Source of the DNA: Slackia sp.
GTDB lineage: Bacteria > Actinomycetota > Coriobacteriia > Anaerosomatales > Anaerosomataceae
NCBI GenBank assembly: GCA_020725885.1
Contig: DYEA01000014.1
Location: forward strand, 1 to 64,000
Direction: 5' to 3'
DNA length: 64,000 nt
Both the position numbers and the translations under genes were made by a program. Positions 25,728-35,471 of this stretch are shown in pieces (the stretch's first letter is position 1; each line of letters opens with the position of its first letter). The notes under the pieces are model-generated. The model worked only from the letters and a program-made list of their open reading frames with translations, was not told where the DNA came from and did not search any database.

Positions 25728-27698
25728 CTATTGCGTCTTGAACCGGCTGATGCTCGCGATCAAGCGCTCGGTCTCAGCGTCGACCGCGCCCGCGGAGTCC
25801 GCGAGCTGCTCCGCCGCGGCGGCGGTCTCCTGCGAGCTCACGCTCACCTGCTGCATGGCCTGCACGACCTGGTCGGCCGCACGGTTCTGCTGAGCAGCCG
25901 CCTCCGCGATCTGCCGAGCGGCGAGCGCGGTGTCTTGCATCTGGCGCACGATCTGGTCGAACGCTTCGCGCGACGCGTGGCTCTCGCCCACGGCGCGCTC
26001 CGTGAGCTCGGCCTGCGCCGCCGCGAGCTGCTCGAGCCGCCGGATCGCCGCCTCGATGTTCGAGACGAGCTCGTCGATGTGGCCCGCCGACTGGTTCACG
26101 GACTCGGCGAGCCCACGGATCTCGGACGAGACCACCGCGAAACCTTTGCCGGCCTCCCCTGCACGCGCCGCCTCGATCGCGGCGTTGAGCGCGAGGATCT
26201 TCGTCCTGCCCGCGATATTCGTGATGATCGAGGTCATCTCCTCGATGTCGTGCGCGACGGCCGCCATCGCGCTTGCCGCCTCGGCGGTCTGGCGAGCGCT
26301 CGAGGCAAGCTCGTCCATCACCTGCGCGGTGCCGCCCACGTGCGCCGCCCCGTCCTGGGCCGACTCCAACGCGTCCTCGGCGATCTGGAGCACGTGCTTA
26401 GCGCCCGCGCTCACCGACTCGAAGCTGCGCACGAGCTCCTCGAGGGCCGCGGTCGACTGCGCGACCGACGAGGCCTGCAGCGACGCATGCTCGGCCGAGG
26501 ACCTCGAGGCCGCCGTGATCTCGCCGGCGACGGCGCGCAACTGCATCACCGCAGACTCCACCTGCGAGATGATGCTGCGAAGTCCGCTCGTCATGGCGTT
26601 GAACGAGCCGGCGAGCGTCTCGACCTCGCGGTAGCCAGTCGACGGGACCTGCACCGTGAGGTCCCCGGTCGCCACACGGCCCGCCGCGTCGCTCACCGCT
26701 GCAAGCGGCTTGGACATCACGCGGCTGACGTTGAATGCGAGCAGCACCACGACGGCGGCGGCCACAAGCGCCGCCAGGCCCATCGTGACGGCGAAGGAGC
26801 GCGTCGCTCGCGCATACGGCGTCTTGTCGACGCCGACGTAGATCATGCCGACGACGTCGCCCGCGCTGTTCTTGAGCGGCTCGTAGACGGCGAGGTACGT
26901 CTTGTTCACCACGAACGCCTCGCCGCGGTACGCCTTGCGCTCCGAGAGCACGGTCTTGCGCACCGCATCCGACACGACCGTGCCGATCGCGCGCTCGCCT
27001 GCGTCGTTGGTCACCGTCGTGGCGACTCGGACGCCCCGCTGGAAGATGGTCGAGGTGCCCCCCACCTTCGCGACGACCGAATCGACGAGCGAGTAGTCCT
27101 TGACGAACGTCTTGACCGCGACCAGGCGCTTGCTTTGCATCGGCACGACCGCCACGATCGACAGCGCGCCCTCGTTCTCACCGGGCACCACGGTGCCGTT
27201 CGGCGTCTCCTTCACCGGAATCGCAAGCGCGCCTTTGAGCCCGAGTTTCTCCAGCTCAGCGCCGGGCACGATCTCGATCGACACCGTCGGCTGATCGGAC
27301 TCGAGGCCCCGCACGAGGTAAGTCCACGACGTGTGGAACGGCTTGGTGCCCATGCTGGTGCCGGCGACGGTGCCGTCAGGCTCGACGACAGCCGCGTACG
27401 TCAGACCGAGCAGCCCGCTTTGGCGCGCCAGCGCCGCCCCGAGCGCGCCGTGCGCTTTCGGCGCCGCCTCGCTCACCGCAGGGTCGCGGGCGATGACGCG
27501 CGCGGCCGCCTCGACCGACTCCATCTGATCGGCGAGCAGGTCCCGGGCGACTTGGATGTGGATGTCGGCCGCTTGCTGCCCCTGGTCCTCCATGACGCGG
27601 GAGAACCGGTCGGCACCGACGTATCCGGCGATCGCGAGCACCAGCACGACCGCTGGCACGAGGCTCACCAGCAGTCTCGCCCGGAACGACAGCTTCAT
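25728..27698 (-). CDS. methyl-accepting chemotaxis protein with Cache-type sensor
   Basis: A 656-residue membrane chemoreceptor. TM1 spans about 8-28 and TM2 about 300-325. The extracytoplasmic part (about 30-298) resembles Cache domains and ends in the typical VGMIYVGVDKTPY. A HAMP domain follows (SKPLAAVSDAAGRVATGDLTVQVP). The signalling hairpin tip is ILALNAAIEAARAGEAGKGFAVVSSEIRGLAESV. It signals to CheA through CheW. No other chemotaxis genes are in the window, so its ligand and partners are unknown. Confidence 0.93.
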   Translation of the reverse strand: MKLSFRARLLVSLVPAVVLVLAIAGYVGADRFSRVMEDQGQQAADIHIQVARDLLADQMESVEAAARVIARDPAVSEAAPKAHGALGAALARQSGLLGLTYAAVVEPDGTVAGTSMGTKPFHTSWTYLVRGLESDQPTVSIEIVPGAELEKLGLKGALAIPVKETPNGTVVPGENEGALSIVAVVPMQSKRLVAVKTFVKDYSLVDSVVAKVGGTSTIFQRGVRVATTVTNDAGERAIGTVVSDAVRKTVLSERKAYRGEAFVVNKTYLAVYEPLKNSAGDVVGMIYVGVDKTPYARATRSFAVTMGLAALVAAAVVVLLAFNVSRVMSKPLAAVSDAAGRVATGDLTVQVPSTGYREVETLAGSFNAMTSGLRSIISQVESAVMQLRAVAGEITAASRSSAEHASLQASSVAQSTAALEELVRSFESVSAGAKHVLQIAEDALESAQDGAAHVGGTAQVMDELASSARQTAEAASAMAAVAHDIEEMTSIITNIAGRTKILALNAAIEAARAGEAGKGFAVVSSEIRGLAESVNQSAGHIDELVSNIEAAIRRLEQLAAAQAELTERAVGESHASREAFDQIVRQMQDTALAARQIAEAAAQQNRAADQVVQAMQQVSVSSQETAAAAEQLADSAGAVDAETERLIASISRFKTQ

Positions 27699-27748
27699 CC
27701 GGAGGCCCTTTCTCTTGCAGGCGGTTGCGTGAGCAGAAACGACTGTAA

Positions 27749-27762
27749 TACCCGCGCGGGTA
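27749..27762 (-). terminator. small palindromic hairpin after purH
   Basis: The perfect palindrome TACCCGCGCGGGTA lies 5 bases beyond the purH stop; minus-strand TTACAGTCGTTT follows. It is short, so it is a weak terminator candidate. Confidence 0.4.
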
Positions 27763-27767
27763 CTGCG

Positions 27768-29327
27768 CTAGTGCCTGAAGTGCCGGACGCCCGTGAAGAC
27801 CATCGCCACGCCGAGCTCGTCGGCGCGAGCGACGCACTCCTCGTCCCGGATCGAGCCGCCGGGCTGGATGAGCGCCGTGACGCCCGCGGCCGCCACCACC
27901 TCGAGCGTGTCCGGGAACGGCAGGAACGCGTCGCTCGCCGCGACGGCGCCGCGCGCCTTCTCTCCGGCCGCCTCCACCGCGATGCGCGCCGAGTTCACGC
28001 GGTTCATCTGCCCCGCGCCGACGCCGACGGTCACGAAGTCGCGCGCGAGCACGATCGCGTTGCTCTTGACGCTCTTTGCGACCTTCCACGCGAACAGCAG
28101 CTGCCGCATCTCGTCCTCCGTCGGCCGGCGCTTGGTCACCACGCGGAAGCCCGCGGGGTCCTCGGTCACCGCGTCCGACGTCTGCACGAGCATGCCGCCT
28201 TCGACGGCGCGCGACTCGTAGTGGCCGCCGGTCGGGCGGACGCCGCCCGTGCGCAGCACGCGCAGGTTCGGCTTGGCCGCGAGCAGCTCGAGCGCCGCAG
28301 GCTCGTAGTCCGGCGCGACCATCACCTCGACGAACTGCTTGTTCGCGGAGATCGCTTCGATGAGCGCGGCCGGCACCGTCCGGTTGAACGCCATCACGCC
28401 GCCGTAGGCCGACACCGGATCGGCCTCGTGCGCGCGCTTGTACGCCTCGACGACGTCGCCGGCCACCGCCACGCCGCACGGGTTCGTGTGCTTGACGATG
28501 ACGCACGCCGGCTCGTCGAACTCGCGCACCGCAGTCCAGCACGCGTCCGTGTCCAAGATGTTGTTGTACGAGAGCTCCTTGCCCTGCAGCTGCTCGGCGC
28601 GCGCGAGCGTGTGCTCGGACGCGTCCACGAACCGGTAGAACGCCGCCTGCTGGTGCGGGTTCTCCCCGTACCGAAGGTCCTGGACCTTCTCGAGCCGGAA
28701 GCGGGCCTCGTGCGGGAAGAGCGTCTGCCGGTAGCCCGACAGGTACATCCAGATCGCGCTGTCGTACGCGCTCGTGAGCCGGAACACCTCAGTCGCATAC
28801 GCGCGCCGGGTCGCAAGCGTCGTGCAGCCGCCGTTGGCGCGCAGCTCGTCGAGGAGCGACGGGTAGCACGCAGGGTCGGTGACCACGCACACGCTCGCGA
28901 AGTTCTTGGCGGCTGACCTAAGCATGCTCGGGCCGCCGATGTCGATGTTCTCGATCGCTTCCTCTTCGGTGACGCCCTCGCGCGCGACCGTCTTCTCGAA
29001 GGCGTACAGGTTCACGATGACGAGGTCGATCATCCCGATGCCGTGCTCCTCGGCCTGCCGCATGTGCTCGTCAGAGTCGCGCCGGGCGAGCAGCCCGCCG
29101 TGGACCTTGGGGTGCAAGGTCTTGACGCGCCCGTCCATCATCTCCGGAAATCCCGTGAGGTCCTCGATCGGACGGACCGGGACGCCCGCCTCCACCAGCG
29201 CCTTCGCCGTGCCGCCCGTCGAGACGATCTCCACGCCGAACTCGTCTGCGAGCGCCCGCGCGAGGTCCACCACGCCGGTCTTGTCGGTGACCGAGATGAG
29301 CGCGCGCCTGACCTTGACCAGATCCAT
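27768..29327 (-). CDS. purH: bifunctional AICAR transformylase/IMP cyclohydrolase
   Basis: A 519-residue enzyme for the last two steps of IMP synthesis. The N-terminal cyclohydrolase domain shows ALISVTDKTGVVDLARAL, VSTGGTA and GRVKTLHPKVHGGLL. The C-terminal transformylase domain (from about 200) shows LRYGENPHQQAAFY, GKELSYNNILDTDACW and the catalytic VKHTNPCGVA. The length is normal. It is separate from the main purine operon and from purMN but on the same strand. Confidence 0.97.
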   Translation of the reverse strand: MDLVKVRRALISVTDKTGVVDLARALADEFGVEIVSTGGTAKALVEAGVPVRPIEDLTGFPEMMDGRVKTLHPKVHGGLLARRDSDEHMRQAEEHGIGMIDLVIVNLYAFEKTVAREGVTEEEAIENIDIGGPSMLRSAAKNFASVCVVTDPACYPSLLDELRANGGCTTLATRRAYATEVFRLTSAYDSAIWMYLSGYRQTLFPHEARFRLEKVQDLRYGENPHQQAAFYRFVDASEHTLARAEQLQGKELSYNNILDTDACWTAVREFDEPACVIVKHTNPCGVAVAGDVVEAYKRAHEADPVSAYGGVMAFNRTVPAALIEAISANKQFVEVMVAPDYEPAALELLAAKPNLRVLRTGGVRPTGGHYESRAVEGGMLVQTSDAVTEDPAGFRVVTKRRPTEDEMRQLLFAWKVAKSVKSNAIVLARDFVTVGVGAGQMNRVNSARIAVEAAGEKARGAVAASDAFLPFPDTLEVVAAAGVTALIQPGGSIRDEECVARADELGVAMVFTGVRHFRH

Positions 29328-29376
29328 GCCGGAGCCACCCCTTCGTACGCCTGCCGTGTGCCGCCTATTGTGCCAA

Positions 29377-29404
29377 ACGGCCCCGGCGCGTGCACCGGGG
29401 CCGT
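29377..29404 (-). terminator. terminator hairpin after the LivK-like gene
   Basis: Arms ACGGCCCCGG and CCGGGGCCGT form a perfect 10-bp stem with an 8-base loop; on the minus strand TTTGG follows. It lies between the binding-protein stop (29427) and the purH start (29327). Confidence 0.65.
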
Positions 29405-29426
29405 GGCTGGAATCCTGTGAGAACCG

Positions 29427-30590
29427 CTACTGGTCGAGCAGCTGCTTCCACGCGCCGCCCTCGACCCGGTAGGCAGAGATCACCTGGTTGCGGGTGTCGC
29501 CGTTCTCATCGAACGAGGTCGTCCCCGTCACGCCATCGTACGAGATCCCGCGGATCGCCTTCGCGACCGCAGCGCGATCCGCGCCCGCCTCCAAGACCGC
29601 CTCGACGATGATCCACGCCGAGTCGTACGCGTACGAGTCGTAGGCCTCGGGAGCCTCGCCGTAGCGCTTCTCGTACGCCGCCTTGAACTCGGCGCCCCTG
29701 GGCTGCTGCTCGAGCGGGAGACCGAGGCTCGTGCAGATGTCGCCGTCAGCGTTCTCGGCCCTGGCGATCGAGATGTACTCGGCGGAGTACAGCATGTCGC
29801 CGCCGATGACCGGCACGCGAAGACCGCTTTCCTTGGCCTGCTTCGACAGCAGCGCGCCCTCGGTGTGCGCGCCGCCGTAGTAGATCGCCTCAGGCTTCGC
29901 GGACTTGATGCGCGTCACGAGCGCCGAGAAGTCGACGTCTTTGGCCTGCACCTTCTCCTGCAGCACGACGGTGCCGCCCTTCTCGGCGAACCGCTTCACG
30001 AACTCGGCAGCAAGCCCGCTACCGTACGGCGTGGAGTCGTCGAGCACTGCGACCTTTCGCAGCCCGAGCCGGTCGTACACCAGGTCTGCGGCGTATGAGC
30101 CCTGCGTGTCGTCCTTCGCGACGATCCGGTTCACGATGTCGAATCCTTGCGCTGTCAGCTGCGGGTTGGAGGACACCGACACCATCGCGAGCCCCGCCTG
30201 CTGGTAGACGGCCGAAGCCGGGATCGAGCACCCGGAGTTGAAGTGGCCGACGACGCCGACGACCGCTGGGTCGCCCGAAAGCAGCGTCGCGACGTTCACG
30301 GCCTGCTTCGGATCGCCCTGGTCGTCTTGCGCCGCGAGCTCGAACTTCAGGCCGGCGGCCTTGACGCGCTCGCTCGCGTTGGCTTCGTCGATCGCCATCT
30401 GTGCGGCGCGCTGCATGCCCCTGCCGTACACGGCGTTGTCGCCCGTCAGCGGAGCGGCGAACCCGATCTTGACGGTCTTCGCCTGCCGTGCGTCCGGCTT
30501 CTCAGCGGCGGAGCCGCCGCATCCGGCCAACGACCCTGCGACCAACGCGACCACGGCGGCAGCCGCCCACCGCTTCCGTGCATTCCTCAT
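29427..30590 (-). CDS. branched-chain amino-acid-type ABC substrate-binding lipoprotein
   Basis: A 387-residue periplasmic-binding protein of the LivJ/LivK type. The signal peptide has lipobox LAGC (C24). The mature part opens with KTVKIGFAAPLTGDNAVYGRGMQRAAQMAI, then VGVVGHFNSGCSIPASAVYQ, which are family blocks. ATG 30590 follows GGGAGG. No permease or ATPase of the liv system is adjacent; the ABC genes just upstream belong to an exporter family. It may serve a transporter elsewhere or act as a sensor. Confidence 0.9.
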   Translation of the reverse strand: MRNARKRWAAAAVVALVAGSLAGCGGSAAEKPDARQAKTVKIGFAAPLTGDNAVYGRGMQRAAQMAIDEANASERVKAAGLKFELAAQDDQGDPKQAVNVATLLSGDPAVVGVVGHFNSGCSIPASAVYQQAGLAMVSVSSNPQLTAQGFDIVNRIVAKDDTQGSYAADLVYDRLGLRKVAVLDDSTPYGSGLAAEFVKRFAEKGGTVVLQEKVQAKDVDFSALVTRIKSAKPEAIYYGGAHTEGALLSKQAKESGLRVPVIGGDMLYSAEYISIARAENADGDICTSLGLPLEQQPRGAEFKAAYEKRYGEAPEAYDSYAYDSAWIIVEAVLEAGADRAAVAKAIRGISYDGVTGTTSFDENGDTRNQVISAYRVEGGAWKQLLDQ

Positions 30591-30689
30591 AGCAAAGACC
30601 TCCCGATTCCATCCTCGTGCATAGAGATTGGTTGCCCTCGCATCAGCAAGCATCCGGCGATGCATGATAGCAGACCCGAAGCGACGCGC

Positions 30690-31754
30690 TCAGCGCGCGG
30701 CCGCCTGGATCCGCATGCGTCTGCCGAGCACGCCCGCGAGCACGCCGAGGGCGGCTGTGATCCCGGCAGCGACCGCCAGCTCCGAGACGATCTCGGGAAG
30801 ATGTCCGCCGAGCACAGCGACGCGCCAGATCGGGTCGATGATCCAGTACAACGGGAACAACCTCGCGATCCACTGCGGCCAATCCGGAAACACGTAGAAC
30901 GCCACGGGAGCGAACAGGAGGATGCCCGATCCTTTCACGATGCCGAACATCGTCTGCGAATCCGGAGCGAACGCTCCGATGACGACCCCAAGCACAGATG
31001 ACAGCATCGCCGCAGCGGCTACGACGACCAAGACCTCCGGCCAGTTCGGGCCAAGCGCCCGGTTGAGCACGAGCGTCACGATCGACATCACGCTCGCCAA
31101 GACGACTCCCAAGAGCCACTTCGCCACCAGCACGTCGGCTACTCTTGCCGGAGTGACGAGCAGCGCCTTGAGCGTGCCGGTCTCCTTTTCTTCGACGAGG
31201 CTCGATCCCGGGACGAACAGCCCAGCCATCACAAGCGCGTAGAAGACGATCACGGGAACCAGGCGAACCGACATCGGAAGCCCAGCCTCGCCGACGCCCG
31301 CCAACCGCACCTCGACGGGCGGTTCTTTGCCTTCAAGGCCCCGCAGAAGGTCGATGGTGGTCACAGCGAGCACGATGCGGTTCACGGCGTAGCTCTGTCC
31401 GCTGATCCAGAACGTCAGCCGCGGCCGCTCGCCCGAAGCGACGGCCGCGTCGAACCCGCGCGGGAGCACGATGCCCGCGTCCACGTCGTTGGCCTCGACC
31501 GCTGCTCGCAGCGCCTCTGCCCCGCTGAACGCGGTGACGCGGATCCCCTCCATCGCACGCACTTCGCGCGCGATGCGCGACCCGCCCTCGTCGACGATGC
31601 CGAGCCGCGGCTTCGGCTGGAACAGCGTCCCGAACGCTACTTGCAGCACCAGCGTGATGGCAAGCGGCAGCACAAGCGCCCACAGGAACACCGTGGAGCG
31701 CGGGCCGAGCGCGAAGTCCTTCTTGAGGATCGTCATCACCGATCGCGGGCTCAC
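30690..31754 (-). CDS. ABC-2 type transporter permease (second subunit)
   Basis: A 354-residue ABC-2 permease. One N-terminal helix (FLWALVLPLAITLVLQVAF) is followed by an extracytoplasmic domain (about 45-165) and five or so helices. The conserved FVPGSSLVEEKETGTLKALLVTPA precedes them. GTG 31754 overlaps the preceding permease stop (GTGA). With its paralogue and the ATPase it forms a NatAB/YhaP-like exporter. The substrate is unknown; a drug, ion or lipid are all possible. Confidence 0.86.
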   Translation of the reverse strand: MSPRSVMTILKKDFALGPRSTVFLWALVLPLAITLVLQVAFGTLFQPKPRLGIVDEGGSRIAREVRAMEGIRVTAFSGAEALRAAVEANDVDAGIVLPRGFDAAVASGERPRLTFWISGQSYAVNRIVLAVTTIDLLRGLEGKEPPVEVRLAGVGEAGLPMSVRLVPVIVFYALVMAGLFVPGSSLVEEKETGTLKALLVTPARVADVLVAKWLLGVVLASVMSIVTLVLNRALGPNWPEVLVVVAAAAMLSSVLGVVIGAFAPDSQTMFGIVKGSGILLFAPVAFYVFPDWPQWIARLFPLYWIIDPIWRVAVLGGHLPEIVSELAVAAGITAALGVLAGVLGRRMRIQAAAR

Positions 31755-32995
31755 AGCGATGCCACCTTCCGCTTCAGCACCACGACACCAGCCCCGAACA
31801 GCACCGCCAGCCACACCGCCGCGTACGCGAGCGACCCGGCGGATCCGCTCCAGCCGCCGCCGTACACCGTCGCTTTCACGAGAACATCGATGATCGGGTA
31901 CGTCGGGAGGATCCGCACCCACGGGGCCACGGAGCCGGGGAACAGCACTGCGAACGCGGGGATGAGCATGGGGACCGTGAACAGCATCGCGTAGAACAGC
32001 TGGCCCATGAAGTCCTTGCCTGCCGCGCCGACGAGCAGCGCGATGCCCGTGAACATCACGGCGCCCACGAGCAGCACCGTGAGCATGAGCGACCAGTTCT
32101 GGGACGTCACTCCGCCGATCAGCGCCAGCACGAACAGCGCCTGCGTGAGCGACACCAGCGTCCCGAAGATGGTCTTGGCTGCGATGAAGTCCGACGCTTT
32201 CGCCGGCGTGACGAGCACCGCCGTGACCGTGCGCTCCAGGACCTCGGTCGACACGAGCGATGCCATCGAGAACGTCTCCATCATGAGCACGATGAAGAGC
32301 AGCATCGGACGCATCTTCTCGCGGAGCGAGACCTGATTGCCGAGGCGGTCCACGCCCACGACGACGTCCTTCTCGTCGGGGAACTGCACCGGCAGCCCCT
32401 CTCCGGCCACCTGGAACGCGGCCTCGCGCACGAAGCTCGTCACCGCGTGCCTGAGCTCGGGCGGCGCGGACGCGTGCGTGTAGACGGTCACCTGCAGCCT
32501 GCGGGCGCTTGTGGCGAGGTCGGCTAGGAATCGCTCCGGGAACGCGACGCCGATCTGCACGTCGACGCGCTTCGCGCCCTTCGGCCGCTTCTCGCCGGCG
32601 GCCGTATCGATGAAGACGGTCTTGCCCTCGCGCGTCCGCCAGACCTGCAGCGAGCCCTCGATGGCCGCACGCAACTGCTTCTCGTCCTCGAACTCGACGA
32701 GCTCGAGTCCCTCTTGCTTCGTGAGATCCGCCTCGCGCAGGCGCGCGATGTCCGCCTCGGACGCGCCGAGCGCACGGAGCGCCTCGGCAGAGCCTTCGAG
32801 CAGCCGGCTCACCGGCGGGCACACGGCAAGCACGAGGTCTTCCTCGACCCGGTCGGGCAGCGCCCGGAACAGCAGCGGCGTCGCGATGAGGACCACGAGC
32901 GTGAGCGCCAGGTACACCGTGTCCCTCGCGTACGAGACGAGCTCCTTCTTGAGCAGCGCCCGGACGATCGCGGCTCTGGAAACCGTCCGCTTCAT
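31751..32995 (-). CDS. ABC-2 type transporter permease (first subunit)
   Basis: A 414-residue ABC-2 permease paralogous to the next gene. TM1 (TVYLALTLVVLIATPLLF) leads into a long soluble domain (about 50-230) and a C-terminal helix block beginning near RPMLLFIVLMMETFSMASLVS. The motif TEVLERTVTAVLVTPAKASDFI is the family equivalent of the coupling region. It overlaps the ATPase gene by four bases (ATGA). Confidence 0.86.
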   Translation of the reverse strand: MKRTVSRAAIVRALLKKELVSYARDTVYLALTLVVLIATPLLFRALPDRVEEDLVLAVCPPVSRLLEGSAEALRALGASEADIARLREADLTKQEGLELVEFEDEKQLRAAIEGSLQVWRTREGKTVFIDTAAGEKRPKGAKRVDVQIGVAFPERFLADLATSARRLQVTVYTHASAPPELRHAVTSFVREAAFQVAGEGLPVQFPDEKDVVVGVDRLGNQVSLREKMRPMLLFIVLMMETFSMASLVSTEVLERTVTAVLVTPAKASDFIAAKTIFGTLVSLTQALFVLALIGGVTSQNWSLMLTVLLVGAVMFTGIALLVGAAGKDFMGQLFYAMLFTVPMLIPAFAVLFPGSVAPWVRILPTYPIIDVLVKATVYGGGWSGSAGSLAYAAVWLAVLFGAGVVVLKRKVASL

Positions 32996-33864
32996 CCCGC
33001 AAGCCCCCTGCCGGTGAGCTTGATGAAGATCTGCTCGAGCGTCGCTTCCTCGGTGTGGATGGTGAGCAGGTCGGGAGAGGCGGCCAGCTCGGCGAGCCGC
33101 TTCGTCGCCGCTTCGTCTCCGAGCGGCAGGACTTCTTCCGCGACGCCGTCCCCGTCCCGCAAGCGGACGCGCACGGCCCGCGTCCCGTGCTTGATCTTCA
33201 GGTTCTCCGGCGTGTCGAGCGCGACGATGACGCCCTCGTTGATGAATGCGACCCTGTCCGAGAGCTCGTCGGCCTCGAACATGTCGTGGGTCGTCAGGAG
33301 CACCGCGGCGCCGCGCGCAGCCTCCTCTTTGATGGTCGCGCGGATAGCGGCAGCGGTCACGGGATCGAGGCCGTCGGTCGGCTCGTCCAAGAACAGCACG
33401 TCCGGCCTGTTGATGAACGCACGGGCGATCATCATGCGCTGCCGCATGCCTTTCGAGAACGTCTTGACGCGGTCGTCCGCTCGGTCAGCGAGCCCGACGC
33501 GACGGAGCGCTCCGTCGACGTCCGCGTCCTTGACGCCGTACAGCGCCGCGAAGAACTCGAGGTTCTCGCGCGCCGTCATGTTCAAGTAGAGGTTCTTCTC
33601 CTCGAAGCACACGCCGATGCGCGCCTGCAGCCCCGGATCGTCGAGCGCGACGTCGGTACCGAGGACGGTGGCCCGGCCGCCTTGCGGCGGGAGCAGCCCG
33701 ATGAGCATCTTGATCGTCGTGGACTTGCCTGCGCCGTTCGGACCTAAGAACCCCAGGATCTCGCCCGGCATCACCTCGAACGAGATCCCTTTGACGGCCT
33801 CGATCTCTCCGTACGAGAAGCGCAGGTCTTCGACGCGGATCGCCGGCTCACGCACCTCAGCCAT
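32992..33864 (-). CDS. ABC transporter ATPase (ABC-2/NatA type)
   Basis: A 290-residue ATPase energising the two downstream permeases. Walker A GPNGAGKST, signature FSKGMRQRMMIARAF, Walker B VLFLDEPTDGLDP and switch histidine TTHDMFE are present. The C-terminal extension fits drug or sodium exporters of the ABC-2 class. ATG 33864 follows GGGAGG; an upstream start adds only non-conserved residues. The three genes are translationally coupled. Confidence 0.93.
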   Translation of the reverse strand: MAEVREPAIRVEDLRFSYGEIEAVKGISFEVMPGEILGFLGPNGAGKSTTIKMLIGLLPPQGGRATVLGTDVALDDPGLQARIGVCFEEKNLYLNMTARENLEFFAALYGVKDADVDGALRRVGLADRADDRVKTFSKGMRQRMMIARAFINRPDVLFLDEPTDGLDPVTAAAIRATIKEEAARGAAVLLTTHDMFEADELSDRVAFINEGVIVALDTPENLKIKHGTRAVRVRLRDGDGVAEEVLPLGDEAATKRLAELAASPDLLTIHTEEATLEQIFIKLTGRGLAG

Positions 33865-33919
33865 CGGAACCTCCCGTCCCTGGAGCGCTCGGCCCCGGCC
33901 AAAGGCAACCTCTTCCATC

Positions 33920-34672
33920 CTACCCCTTCGGGGGCAGCCACAGACGGTCGAGCTCCCGCTGGATGGCGCGAGCCAGAGAGGAGTCCTTCTGGGCGTCAGC
34001 GCGGGCTCCTCCGTAGGCGTTGAGGTACACGACCTCGTCGGCTTCCTCGAGGTCTGAGAGCCGCACCTCCGCCTCGACGATGGTCACGCCGAAGCAGCCC
34101 GCGTTCTCGATGAGCCACGCCCGCGCGACGCCGGCGATGGCGGGCGGAGAAGGAGGCGTGAGCACCGTCTCGCCACGTCTGACGAGCACCGTCGCCGTGC
34201 CGCCGTCGAGCACGAGCGCGTCGGGCGACACCAGGATCGCCTGGTGGCCGCCGGCTGCAGCGGCTTGCCGCTGCGCGTCGTCCCAGAACGCCCGGTCGGC
34301 GGGCTTGGCGCCGCCGGGCGGGAGTTCGGGCGCCCGGTCGACGACGACCGGAACCCCGACGACTCCCGAGGGCGCGTCCAGCGAGCTCAGCCGCCGCTGC
34401 ACGACGACAGAGACGCCCCGGCTCGGGTCGACGAGCACGGTGAGCCTCGTCCGGGACGGTATCCGTCGCGGCAGGTGGTCGAGCGCCTGCTCGATGGCGC
34501 TTTCGACCGCCTCAAGGACTGCGGCCCCGCACCCCCCGTTCTGCAGACGGCGCCTGTGATAGGGCCACAGCGGCACCGTCCGGTCGTGCGCGACACGGCA
34601 CGTCTCCCGGAGCGCGATCGGCGGCCAGCCCGCGCCGATCGCAGAGCGCGGCAGGTCGACCCGGACGTTCAC
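33920..34672 (-). CDS. class IV aminotransferase-like protein (PabC/IlvE family)
   Basis: A 250-residue PLP-fold protein. The C-terminal half carries HQAILVSPDALVLDGGTATVLVRRG, LTPPSPPAIAGVARAWLIENA and VRLSDLEEADEVVYLNAYGG, matching aminodeoxychorismate lyases and branched-chain aminotransferases. A lysine in GGAKPADRAFWDDA is the likely PLP anchor. The N-terminal half is divergent. GTG 34672 with AAAGGA upstream was chosen. No pabA or pabB is nearby, so 4-aminobenzoate synthesis is only one possibility; D-amino acid transamination is another. Confidence 0.68.
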   Translation of the reverse strand: MNVRVDLPRSAIGAGWPPIALRETCRVAHDRTVPLWPYHRRRLQNGGCGAAVLEAVESAIEQALDHLPRRIPSRTRLTVLVDPSRGVSVVVQRRLSSLDAPSGVVGVPVVVDRAPELPPGGAKPADRAFWDDAQRQAAAAGGHQAILVSPDALVLDGGTATVLVRRGETVLTPPSPPAIAGVARAWLIENAGCFGVTIVEAEVRLSDLEEADEVVYLNAYGGARADAQKDSSLARAIQRELDRLWLPPKG

Positions 34673-34778
34673 GTGCTCGAGTCCTTTGCCGCAAAGAAGG
34701 AAGGGACGGCCGTCGCGCCCCCTCTCGCTACGACACGTCCCCGGCTCTGCAAGCGTGGCACGCGCATCTAAACAGAAT

Positions 34779-35471
34779 CTAAACGCCGTCAGTGACGGGA
34801 AGCACACGGACTTTCCGACCCTCGATCACGAGCCGGCCCTGCTCGAACAGACGGACCGCCTCGACGATGAGCCGGTGCTCCACTTCATGGATCTTCGCCT
34901 CGAGGGACTCCAGCGTATCGCCCTCTTCGACGCGAACCGGCTCCTGGCAGATGATCGGGCCGTGGTCGAGGTGCTCGTCTGCGAAGTGCACCGTGACGCC
35001 AGTGACCTTCACGCCGTACTCGAACGCATCGCGGATGCCGGACGCACCCGCGAAAGCCGGCAAGAGCGACGGGTGCAGGTTCATCACGCGCTCGGGAAAC
35101 GCCTCGAGGACCTCTTTGCCGAGCAAGCGCATGTACCCGGCCATCACCACGAGCTGGACGCCGTGCTCCTGCAGCACCTCGGCGATCGCGCGGTTGTACG
35201 CGGAGACGGTCTCGTACCGCGCACGGTCCACGAACACCGCAGGCACGCCCGCGCGCCGGGCACGCTCAAGCCCGAAGGCGTCCTCCTTGTTCGAGACGAC
35301 CACCGCGACGACGGCGTTCAGCGCGCCCGAGGCGCACGCGTCGATGAGCGCCTGCAGGTTCGTGCCGCTCCCCGAGATCAGCACGCCCAGGCGAAGCTTG
35401 CTCAGCTCGCCTTCGAACGGCGAGAACAGCGCTTCTTCGTCGAGCACAGGTTCGTCTGCGAGCTCAGGCAT
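34779..35471 (-). CDS. purN: phosphoribosylglycinamide formyltransferase
   Basis: A 230-residue GAR transformylase using 10-formyl-tetrahydrofolate. The start of the core is LRLGVLISGSGTNLQAL; the active-site region has NLHPSLLPAFAGASG with the catalytic histidine, and the catalytic aspartate is in HLDHGPII. About 27 extra residues precede the core. ATG 35471 overlaps the purM end; GTG 35480 is an alternative start. The tail ends soon after GRLVIEGRKVRVLP as in the family. Confidence 0.95.
   Translation of the reverse strand: MPELADEPVLDEEALFSPFEGELSKLRLGVLISGSGTNLQALIDACASGALNAVVAVVVSNKEDAFGLERARRAGVPAVFVDRARYETVSAYNRAIAEVLQEHGVQLVVMAGYMRLLGKEVLEAFPERVMNLHPSLLPAFAGASGIRDAFEYGVKVTGVTVHFADEHLDHGPIICQEPVRVEEGDTLESLEAKIHEVEHRLIVEAVRLFEQGRLVIEGRKVRVLPVTDGV

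Noticed and set aside
25731-28916. 1061-codon open frame on the plus strand
   Set aside because: It lies antisense to the chemoreceptor and purH genes. Its composition (Arg/His/Leu-rich) is typical of antisense frames in high-GC DNA, and no motif is visible.
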